A stretch of DNA of 27,953 bases from Actinomycetes bacterium. GTDB taxonomy: Bacteria; Actinomycetota; Actinomycetes; Mycobacteriales; Mycobacteriaceae. Below, piece by piece: positions 7,717 through 14,121 of the stretch; position 1 is the first letter of the stretch; every line of letters starts with the position of its first letter. A model generated the notes under the pieces. The model saw only the letters and a list, made by a program, of their open reading frames with translations, was not told where the DNA came from and ran no database searches. The stretch spans positions 1 to 27,953 of the forward strand of contig JAEZIA010000237.1 of assembly GCA_023416315.1 (NCBI GenBank), given 5' to 3'. Position numbers and translations under genes: made by a program.

Positions 7717-9195
7717 ATGGCTTCCGACTCGCTGTCCCGCGCCGGTGACGATGCGCGCCTCGATCACCTGCAGGACGAGGTTCAACGACTGCACCGCGGA
7801 TTCAGCCTTCGATCGGCGTTCTCGCTGGCCTTCGCCGACATCTCGCCGATCGTCGCGATGTATGCCATCTTCAGTCTCGGCCTGTTCACAGCGGGCCCGC
7901 AGTTCTTCTGGGCCTTCCCCATCGTGCTGATCGGCCAGCTCGCGGTCGCCGGGGTGTTCGGCGAACTCTCGTCCCGCTGGCCGTTTGCGGGCAGCGTCTA
8001 TCAGTGGGCCCGCCACGTCCGCGGCACCACGGCCGGTTGGGCAGCCGCGTGGGCGTACATGTGGGGCCTGACCATCGCCCTGGCCACACTGGCGTACGCC
8101 GCCGCCGGATTCCTGCTCAATGTGTTCGGGGTGGCTGAACCGGGACGCTGGACCACCGCGGCGGTGGCCATCGCCATCATCGTGGTCGGTACCGCCACGA
8201 ACATGATCGGCCGCCGCGTCCTCAAAATCATGGTGGTGGCCAGCATCACCTGCGAGATCGTCGGGTCCGTCGGCCTCGGCGCGGTCCTGCTGTTGTTCTA
8301 CCGGGAAAGCCCGTTCTCCACCTTGCTGGACGGACTGCCGGGCGGCAGCGGATGGGCCGCCGGACCGATGCTGCTGGCCATCGCCTACACCGGCTGGGCC
8401 TTCGTCGGATTCGAGTCCGCCGGTTCGATCGCCGAGGAGGTCGAGGAGCCGGCCCGCAACGTCCCGAAGGCCATCATCGGCAGCCTGGTCGGCGTGGCCC
8501 TGATCGTGATGTTCTCCAGTGCCGCACTGATCTTGTCGATACCCAACCTGGACCAGGTGCTGACCGAGCAGTCCGGCGACCCGGTGTCCGACACGCTGAC
8601 CACACACCTGGGTGCCGGTATCGCCAAGCCGCTGCTGATCATGTTCGTCATCGGGTTCATCTCGAGCTTCCTCGCAGTGCAGGCCGCGGTGTCGCGCTGC
8701 ATCTGGGGCGCGGCCCGCGACCGCGGCCTGCCGGCCTCGACACTGTTCAGCAAGCTGGCCGGACCCGAGCGCATGCCGATCAACGCCATCGGGTTGACCG
8801 CGGTGGTCGCCGTGCTGCTGGTGCTGTTCGCCGGGTCGAATCTGTACAACATCCTGGTCAATTTCACCGTCATCGGGTTCTATATCGCGTTCGGGATTCC
8901 GGTGCTCGGCGCCGCGTGGGCACGCTTGACCGGCCGGTGGACGCCCGGTGCGTTCTCGCTGGGCCGGTGGGGTGCGCCGGTGACATACTTCGCCGCGGTG
9001 TGGATCGTCGCCCAAACCGTCAACGTCGCTTGGCCCCGGGTACAGCCCGGGCAACCCTGGTACATCAACTGGAGCATGGTGATCACCACCGTCGCGCTCG
9101 GCATCGTCGGCGGCGTGATCTATCTGCGGCTACGGAACCGAATTGCCGAGCCCCTGGCTGACCGGCTGCAGTTCGAAGCAGGACCGGGGCTCTAG
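7717..9195 (+). CDS. APC-superfamily amino acid/amine permease
   Basis: 492 residues with about twelve hydrophobic helices. The first half has the hallmark FGELSSRWPFAGSVYQWARHV (about residues 70-90), typical of APC carriers of the GABA/choline/polyamine type. FVGFESAGSIAEEVEEPARNVPKAI (about 229-253) is the conserved APC loop after TM6. The ATG at 7717 has GAGGGG upstream. It is the first gene of a five-gene run in which the following start codon abuts its stop, so it should import the substrate that the downstream ureohydrolase and oxidoreductases process. A guanidino acid, amine or amino acid is the likely cargo; this is inferred from context. Confidence 0.9.
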   Translation: MASDSLSRAGDDARLDHLQDEVQRLHRGFSLRSAFSLAFADISPIVAMYAIFSLGLFTAGPQFFWAFPIVLIGQLAVAGVFGELSSRWPFAGSVYQWARHVRGTTAGWAAAWAYMWGLTIALATLAYAAAGFLLNVFGVAEPGRWTTAAVAIAIIVVGTATNMIGRRVLKIMVVASITCEIVGSVGLGAVLLLFYRESPFSTLLDGLPGGSGWAAGPMLLAIAYTGWAFVGFESAGSIAEEVEEPARNVPKAIIGSLVGVALIVMFSSAALILSIPNLDQVLTEQSGDPVSDTLTTHLGAGIAKPLLIMFVIGFISSFLAVQAAVSRCIWGAARDRGLPASTLFSKLAGPERMPINAIGLTAVVAVLLVLFAGSNLYNILVNFTVIGFYIAFGIPVLGAAWARLTGRWTPGAFSLGRWGAPVTYFAAVWIVAQTVNVAWPRVQPGQPWYINWSMVITTVALGIVGGVIYLRLRNRIAEPLADRLQFEAGPGL

Positions 9196-9888
9196 ATGAC
9201 GCGCGTTGCGGTGGTGACCGGGGCGGCCTCGGGCATCGGGGCCGCCGTTGCGGCCGAGCTCACCGAACATGGTTGGCTGGTGGCGGGTTTGGACTTGCAC
9301 TCGGCCCCTGATGTCGCCGCCTCGATGTCGGTCGACATCGCCGACTCCGCACAGGTACACACCGCGGTCGCGGCCATCCGGGACCAGCTCGGCCCGATCG
9401 GCGCCCTCGTCAATGCCGCAGGGCATTACGAAATGACACCGGTGTCGCAGATCAGTGCGGCGGCGTGGACCCGGATGCTGCATGTGCATCTCGGCGGGTT
9501 GCGCAATGCCGCGCACGCGGTGCTGCCCGACATGATCGAACACCGCAGTGGTGCCATCGTGGCGATCTCTTCGGAACTCGCGATCGGCGGCGGCGACGGC
9601 GACGCCCACTACGCCGCGGCCAAGGGCTGTGTCGTCGGGTTCGTCCGCAGCCTCGCCGCGGAGGTGGCACCCCACGGTGTGCGGGTCAATTCGGTGGCTC
9701 CCGGGCCGACCGATACCCCGCTGCTCGCCGCCGACTCCCCCTGGCGTGACCCGGCGTACCTGGCCACCCTGCCCGCGGGCAGGCTGTGCACACCCTCCGA
9801 AGTCGCCCGGGCGGCACGGTTCCTCATCGACGGCCCGGGATTCTGTACCGGAGAAGTGTTGTCCCCCAACAGCGGAGCAGTCATCTGA
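9196..9888 (+). CDS. Short-chain dehydrogenase/reductase (operon gene 2)
   Basis: 230 residues, a classical SDR with the cofactor motif TGAASGIG (residues 8-15), NAAG at 73-76, a catalytic Ser at about 125 and the Tyr139-x3-Lys143 pair. PGPTDTPL after the active site is the usual substrate-loop region. The start codon immediately follows the permease stop (TAG then ATG), so translation is probably coupled. It would oxidise or reduce an alcohol/carbonyl intermediate of the pathway, with NAD(H) or NADP(H) undetermined. It is slightly shorter than the usual 250 residues. Confidence 0.9.
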   Translation: MTRVAVVTGAASGIGAAVAAELTEHGWLVAGLDLHSAPDVAASMSVDIADSAQVHTAVAAIRDQLGPIGALVNAAGHYEMTPVSQISAAAWTRMLHVHLGGLRNAAHAVLPDMIEHRSGAIVAISSELAIGGGDGDAHYAAAKGCVVGFVRSLAAEVAPHGVRVNSVAPGPTDTPLLAADSPWRDPAYLATLPAGRLCTPSEVARAARFLIDGPGFCTGEVLSPNSGAVI

Positions 9889-10634
9889 TGAACGTCGCAC
9901 TTGTCACCGGGGCCACCCAGGGCATCGGTCGGGCGATCGCGGAGCGGTTGGCTGCCGACGGTTATCACGTGGGCGTCAACGGCCGTCTTCACGATGACCG
10001 GATGACCGAGGTCGTCGACGCGGTCGACGGGTTCGCGGTGCCCGCCGACGTGTCCGACCCGGAATCCCTTGGCGCAGCTGTGCACACCGTATCCGAGCAG
10101 CGCGGTCCAATCAGCGTGCTGGTGTGCAACGCCGCCTACATGTCGATGGCTGCCCTCACCGACCACGACGAGGCCGACTGGTGGAAGGTCGTCGACACCA
10201 ATCTCGGAGGCACGTTCCACAGCATCCAGGCGGTGCTGCCCGGGATGCGCCGCCTCGGCGGCGGCCGTATCGTGATCGTCACCTCGGAATGGGGGGTCAC
10301 CGGCTGGCCGCGGGCGACCGCCTATGCGGCGTCGAAGGCGGGTCTGATCGGGTTGACCAAAACACTCGGCCGCGAGCTGGCACCCGAGGGGATCATCGTC
10401 AACGCGGTGGCCCCCGGGGTGATCGACACCCCGCAACTGGAGGTGGACGCCGACGACGCCGGCATCAGCCTGGCCGAGATGCACCAGCGCTACGCCGCAG
10501 ACATCCCGGTCGGCCGGATCGGTAGGCCCGACGAAATCGCCGACACTGTGGCATTTTTGGCATCACCCGATGCCGGTGCCTTCGTCGGCCAAACCCTGCA
10601 GATCAACGGAGGTACCACACGATGCCGAGTTTGA
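9888..10634 (+). CDS. Short-chain dehydrogenase/reductase (operon gene 3)
   Basis: 248 residues from the ATG at 9888, which shares one base with the preceding TGA, so the start is clear; an upstream in-frame extension would overlap the previous gene. The motifs are TGATQGIG (7-14), Ser133 and Tyr146-AAS-Lys150. The usual NNAG is altered to CNAAY (80-84). QINGGTT near the C-terminus is the typical FabG-like ending. It is only distantly similar to the SDR just upstream, so the two probably catalyse different steps rather than being a recent duplication. The end overlaps the ureohydrolase start by 13 nt. Confidence 0.9.
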   Translation: MNVALVTGATQGIGRAIAERLAADGYHVGVNGRLHDDRMTEVVDAVDGFAVPADVSDPESLGAAVHTVSEQRGPISVLVCNAAYMSMAALTDHDEADWWKVVDTNLGGTFHSIQAVLPGMRRLGGGRIVIVTSEWGVTGWPRATAYAASKAGLIGLTKTLGRELAPEGIIVNAVAPGVIDTPQLEVDADDAGISLAEMHQRYAADIPVGRIGRPDEIADTVAFLASPDAGAFVGQTLQINGGTTRCRV

Positions 10635-11581
10635 ACGACTCACCGCCGCCGGTCGGCCCGGCCGACGGTCTTCAGGTGCCCCGCTACGCCGGACACTCGA
10701 CGTTCGCCCGACTGCCGCGCATCGAGGATGTCCCCCGCTACGACGTCGCCGTGGTCGGAGTTCCGTTCGACACCGGCGTCACCTACCGTCCGGGAGCACG
10801 CTTCGGCCCCAGCCACATTCGGCAGTCTTCGCGGCTGCTGCGGCCGTACAACCCGGCGCTCGATATCGAGCCGTTCGCCCACCAGCAGGTGGTCGACGCC
10901 GGCGACCTGGTGTTCAATCCGTTCGACATCAACGACGCGGTCCGCAAGATCGAAACCGGCGCACACGAATTGATGCGTGACGGTGCGCGACTGGTGACTC
11001 TCGGTGGTGATCACACCATCGCCTATCCGCTGCTGCGCGCGATCAACCGGCTGCACGGACCCGTCGCGCTGGTCCACTTCGACGCCCACCTCGACACCTG
11101 GGACACCTATTTCAACACCCCGCTGACGCACGGCACCCCGTTCCGGCGGGCGGCCGAGGAAGATCTGTTCGTGTCCGGCCACAGCGCCCACGTCGGGATC
11201 CGTGGGTCGCTGTACTCCCCGAACGATCTGAGTGAGGACGCCGGAATGGGGTTCCACGTCGTACACTGCCGGGATTTCCTGCGGCGCTCGGTCGACGACA
11301 TCATCGACGGGTTGCGGACCACGATCGGCGACCGGCCGCTGTATGTGTCAATCGACATCGACGTGCTCGATCCAGCCCACGCACCGGGAACGGGAACGCC
11401 GGAGGCTGGCGGTCTGACCAGTCGCGAGTTGCTGGAAATCATCCGGGGTTTCGACACTCTCCAGTTGGTCGGCGCCGACATCGTCGAGGTCTCGCCTGCC
11501 TACGACCACGCCGAGATCACCGGCATCGCGGCAGCCAATCTGGCGTACGAGTTCGTGTCGCTCCTGGCGAGGAACGCATGA
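10622..11581 (+). CDS. Ureohydrolase: agmatinase/guanidinobutyrase-type
   Basis: 319 residues of the arginase/agmatinase family, Mn-dependent enzymes that release urea from a guanidino group. All metal ligands are visible: His131 in GGDHT, Asp154, His156 and Asp158 in DAHLD, and Asp245 and Asp247 in SIDIDVLDPAHAPGTGTPE. HGTPFRRAAEE (170-180) is typical of the agmatinase/guanidinobutyrase branch rather than arginase or formiminoglutamase. The ATG at 10622 overlaps the end of the preceding SDR (GGAGG upstream), and the stop overlaps the next gene as ATGA. No biosynthetic polyamine genes (arginine decarboxylase, spermidine synthase) are nearby. A catabolic role is therefore more likely than a biosynthetic SpeB role. 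Confidence 0.92.
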   Translation: MPSLNDSPPPVGPADGLQVPRYAGHSTFARLPRIEDVPRYDVAVVGVPFDTGVTYRPGARFGPSHIRQSSRLLRPYNPALDIEPFAHQQVVDAGDLVFNPFDINDAVRKIETGAHELMRDGARLVTLGGDHTIAYPLLRAINRLHGPVALVHFDAHLDTWDTYFNTPLTHGTPFRRAAEEDLFVSGHSAHVGIRGSLYSPNDLSEDAGMGFHVVHCRDFLRRSVDDIIDGLRTTIGDRPLYVSIDIDVLDPAHAPGTGTPEAGGLTSRELLEIIRGFDTLQLVGADIVEVSPAYDHAEITGIAAANLAYEFVSLLARNA

Positions 11582-12450
11582 GCGCCACGCCGGCCCAGCC
11601 GGTCACCTGGCCGCACGGCAAGCGTGCGGCGGCATGCTTCAGCTTCGACGTCGACGCCGAGTCGGCGGTGTTGAATGTCGATGCGGCGCATGCCGATCGG
11701 ATGTCGGTGATGTCACACCAAGCGTACGGCCCACTGGTCGGCGTGCCCCGGTTGCTGGCGATGCTGGCGCGCCACGGTGTCACCGCGACGTTCTTCGTCC
11801 CCGGCTACACCGCGTTGCGCTACCCCGATGTCGTCCGCGCCATCGTCGACGGCGGGCATGAGGTCGCCCACCACGGATATCTGCACGAAGTGCTCACCGG
11901 GAAGACGCCCGAGGAGGAAGCCGCCATTCTGGATCGCGGCACCGAGGCGCTGGCCGCGCTCACCGGCGAGGCGCCGGTCGGCTTCCGGGCACCGATGTGG
12001 GAACTGAACTGGCATTCCCCTGCCCTGCTGGCCGACCGTGGGTTCCTCTACGACACCAGCTTGATGGACGCCGACCATCCCTACGAATTGCACGCCGGCA
12101 CAGGCAGCCTCGTCGAGATCCCGGTGCAGTGGGCCCTCGACGACTGGGAGCAGTACTGCTTCCTGCCGGAGATCTCCGGCACCGGTCTGATCGAGAGTCC
12201 GCGCAAGGCCGCCGAGATCTGGCGGCTGGAATTCGAGGGGCTGCGCGCGGTTGGCGGCTGCTTCGTGCTGACCAATCACCCGTTCCTGTCCGGCCGGCCG
12301 TCGCGGGCGGCCGCGCTCGAGGACCTCGTCCAGCACGTGGTGTCCTGTTCGGACGTATGGGTCGCGCCGCTGCGCGAAATCGCCACGCACGTAAGAGGTC
12401 TGGGCTTGGCATCGCGGTCGGTCGTGCGCCCGGACCCCGCTGACTTCTGA
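11578..12450 (+). CDS. Polysaccharide-deacetylase-fold hydrolase, PuuE/allantoinase-like
   Basis: 290 residues without a signal peptide, so cytoplasmic. It belongs to the NodB/polysaccharide deacetylase fold: motif 1 FSFDVDAE (Asp24, Asp26), motif 2 HHGYLHE (His99 and His103, the metal pair), RAPMWE (137-142) and a late His234 in TNHPF. Intracellular members of this type include PuuE allantoinase and related enzymes that open cyclic amides or remove acyl groups from small molecules. The ATG overlaps the ureohydrolase stop by four bases, so it belongs to the same pathway. The substrate could be a cyclic ureide or an N-acyl/N-formyl intermediate; the sequence cannot decide. The stop abuts the convergent TetR stop with no gap. 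Confidence 0.88.
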   Translation: MSATPAQPVTWPHGKRAAACFSFDVDAESAVLNVDAAHADRMSVMSHQAYGPLVGVPRLLAMLARHGVTATFFVPGYTALRYPDVVRAIVDGGHEVAHHGYLHEVLTGKTPEEEAAILDRGTEALAALTGEAPVGFRAPMWELNWHSPALLADRGFLYDTSLMDADHPYELHAGTGSLVEIPVQWALDDWEQYCFLPEISGTGLIESPRKAAEIWRLEFEGLRAVGGCFVLTNHPFLSGRPSRAAALEDLVQHVVSCSDVWVAPLREIATHVRGLGLASRSVVRPDPADF

Positions 12451-13023
12451 CTAGGCCCGCCGAGCCTCGGCCAGCAGCACCCGGGCTACCCATTCCACGT
12501 GCTTCAGTGATTCGTCCAACGTCAGGCGCCCGGCACGCTGGCCTGCGAGCGCCGCGCTGAGCGCGGCATTGAGGCCGAAGCTCACCTGGGGTATCCGGTC
12601 CGGCGCAACCCCGGCCAGCAGGCGGTTGAACAACTCGACGTTGGTGCGCTCCATCTGATCGATCGACGCCCGCACCTCGGGATCCGTCGACGTCATCGTC
12701 TGCAGCATGAGCGCGGTCATCCCCGGATTGCGGTGGAACGCCCGCTGGGCGCGCTGCAGGTAATCCAGGATGCCCGGCAGCGGGTCGCTGTCCGAGGGCC
12801 CCGCGCCGGCCAGGATTCGTCGCGTCAGCCGCTTCTGCCAGTCCTCCAACGCGGCCGCGAGCAGATTTTCCTTCGAACTGAAGTAGCGGTAGAGCGTGGC
12901 CAGCGCGACTTCAGAGCGTTGCGCCACATCCCGCATCTGCACCGCATCGGCCCCGACGTCGGCGATCAGGCCGATCACTTCTTCGATGATCTTGGCGCGG
13001 CGCGCGAGCTGGCCGCTGGTCAT
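12451..13023 (-). CDS. TetR-family regulator, KstR-like DNA-binding domain
   Basis: 190 residues from the ATG at 13023. The frame is open to a TTG at 13128, which would add 35 residues and has no good ribosome site. The helix-turn-helix is ADAVQMRDVAQRSEVALATLYRYFSSKENLL (about residues 20-50), closely resembling the KstR type of mycobacterial TetR proteins that repress sterol/lipid catabolic genes until bound by an acyl-CoA ligand. The C-terminal half is an all-helical ligand domain. It is divergent from the amidohydrolase/FadE operon, making it the likely repressor of that operon with a CoA thioester as a plausible inducer (inferred). A short upstream frame ends in an ATGA overlap with this start. 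Confidence 0.8.
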   Translation of the reverse strand: MTSGQLARRAKIIEEVIGLIADVGADAVQMRDVAQRSEVALATLYRYFSSKENLLAAALEDWQKRLTRRILAGAGPSDSDPLPGILDYLQRAQRAFHRNPGMTALMLQTMTSTDPEVRASIDQMERTNVELFNRLLAGVAPDRIPQVSFGLNAALSAALAGQRAGRLTLDESLKHVEWVARVLLAEARRA

Positions 13024-13142
13024 GTCCGACAGCGGGATGACCCGCGCGGCCGGTGCGACCACATCGGAAGCCGGCGTGTTGATGGTGCCACCTCCGAGTC
13101 GGGACGAAAAAAGAACGATCTTCTGCAATGCTACGACATCTG

Positions 13143-13158
13143 ACTGCTCAATAGCAGT
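13143..13158. promoter_or_regulatory. Candidate TetR operator 1 (ACTGCT-N4-AGCAGT)
   Basis: A perfect 6-bp inverted repeat with a 4-nt centre, lying in the divergent gap between the TetR gene and the amidohydrolase operon. The size and placement suit a TetR dimer site. It is single-copy in the window. Confidence 0.4.
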
Positions 13159-13186
13159 GTATGTGCAGCTAGTGGGGTTGACATGA

Positions 13187-13205
13187 AGTAGAACCGTGTT
13201 TCACT
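13187..13205. promoter_or_regulatory. Candidate TetR operator 2 (AGTAGAAC-CGT-GTTTCACT)
   Basis: Imperfect palindrome with 8-base arms matching at 6 of 8 positions around a 3-nt centre. The AAC...GTT core resembles the operator core reported for KstR (TnnAACnnGTTnnA), but the centre is one base longer. It lies 46 nt upstream of the amidohydrolase start, where a repressor would block transcription. Confidence 0.4.
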
Positions 13206-13251
13206 ATGGTGTCAAGCGGCGCCATTGCGCCGGTCTTTGATGGGAGGAACC

Positions 13252-14121
13252 ATGGCCGGACCGGTTGGTCTGCCGGTGATCGACACGATGATCGGATTTC
13301 CCCACGAGGGGACCGCTCAGTACGACTTCATCCGTAAGCAGACCAAGGATCGTGAGTCCAAAGAGGCCTTCGACTTCCCGGTCGAGTACATGTTCAAGGA
13401 CGTGCCCAACGGCTTGCCCACCGACGATCCGGTGTCACTGCTGCTGCAGCAGATGGACCGGTTCGGCATCGAGAAGTCGATGATCGGCGTCAGCGAGGGT
13501 TCCTCGGCGGAGCTCGCGCTGAAGATGTTCCCCGATCGCTTCATCCCGTCGGGCAACATCTCGGATCCCAACGACGTGATGGGAACGGTGAACGCGATCC
13601 GCCGCGACTACGAAACGTACGGGATCCGTGCCGTGTCGTGCTTCCCGTCGGGGACGTTCCCCCAGGTTCCGATCGACGATCCGAAGATGTACCCGGTCTA
13701 CGCCACCTGCGTCGACCTCGGCATTCCGATCTTCTGTTGCGCCGGTGTTCCCGGACCACGGATTCCGATGGCGCCGCAGGAGGTTTCGCGGATCGACATC
13801 GTGATGTTCGACTTCCCCGACCTCGTGTTCGTCACCCGGCACGGGTGCGAGCCCTGGCAGGACCTTGCGGTCAAGCTCATGCTCAAATGGCCCAACCTGT
13901 ACTACTCGACCTCGGCCTTCGCGCCCAAGTACTACCCGAAGGAAATCATCGACTACGCGAACACCCGCGGCGCGGACAAGGTGATCTATGCCGGCTACTT
14001 CCCGATGGGTCTGTCGCTGGAACGCATCTTCAGCGATCTGCCCAAGGTGCCGTTCAAGGACGAGGTGTGGCCGAAGTTTCTGTACGGCAACGCTGCTCGC
14101 GTTCTAGGACTGGAGAACTGA
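13252..14121 (+). CDS. Amidohydrolase-family (Amidohydro_2) protein with degraded metal site
   Basis: 289 residues from the ATG at 13252, with GGGAGGA immediately upstream. The fold is the TIM-barrel Amidohydro_2 type: a VIDTMIGF first strand, RHGCEPW (196-202), a last-strand VIYAGYFP and the C-terminal FLYGNAARVLGL. Key ligands are missing. The D-x-H-x-H motif reads D11-T-M-I-G15, the strand-5 His is replaced by Cys162-Cys163 (FCCAGVPG), and the strand-8 Asp of GSDYP is Tyr249. His197 remains. It may be a non-metal enzyme or a partner subunit. It is the first gene of an operon; the fused acyl-CoA dehydrogenase starts directly after its stop. Confidence 0.88.
   Translation: MAGPVGLPVIDTMIGFPHEGTAQYDFIRKQTKDRESKEAFDFPVEYMFKDVPNGLPTDDPVSLLLQQMDRFGIEKSMIGVSEGSSAELALKMFPDRFIPSGNISDPNDVMGTVNAIRRDYETYGIRAVSCFPSGTFPQVPIDDPKMYPVYATCVDLGIPIFCCAGVPGPRIPMAPQEVSRIDIVMFDFPDLVFVTRHGCEPWQDLAVKLMLKWPNLYYSTSAFAPKYYPKEIIDYANTRGADKVIYAGYFPMGLSLERIFSDLPKVPFKDEVWPKFLYGNAARVLGLEN

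Noticed and set aside
7684..9054. 456-codon minus-strand frame opposite the permease
   Set aside because: Antisense shadow of a hydrophobic membrane protein, which turns into Asp/His/Gln/Gly-rich text; no recognisable domain.
13178..13210. TTGACA ... TATGGT as a sigma-70-type promoter
   Set aside because: The spacer is 21 nt, outside the usual 16-19, so I do not call it as a promoter.
13178..13215. TTGACA ... TGTCAA inverted repeat before the amidohydrolase operon
   Set aside because: The 6-bp arms are 26 nt apart, too far for a typical dimer site; two better palindromes lie in the same gap.
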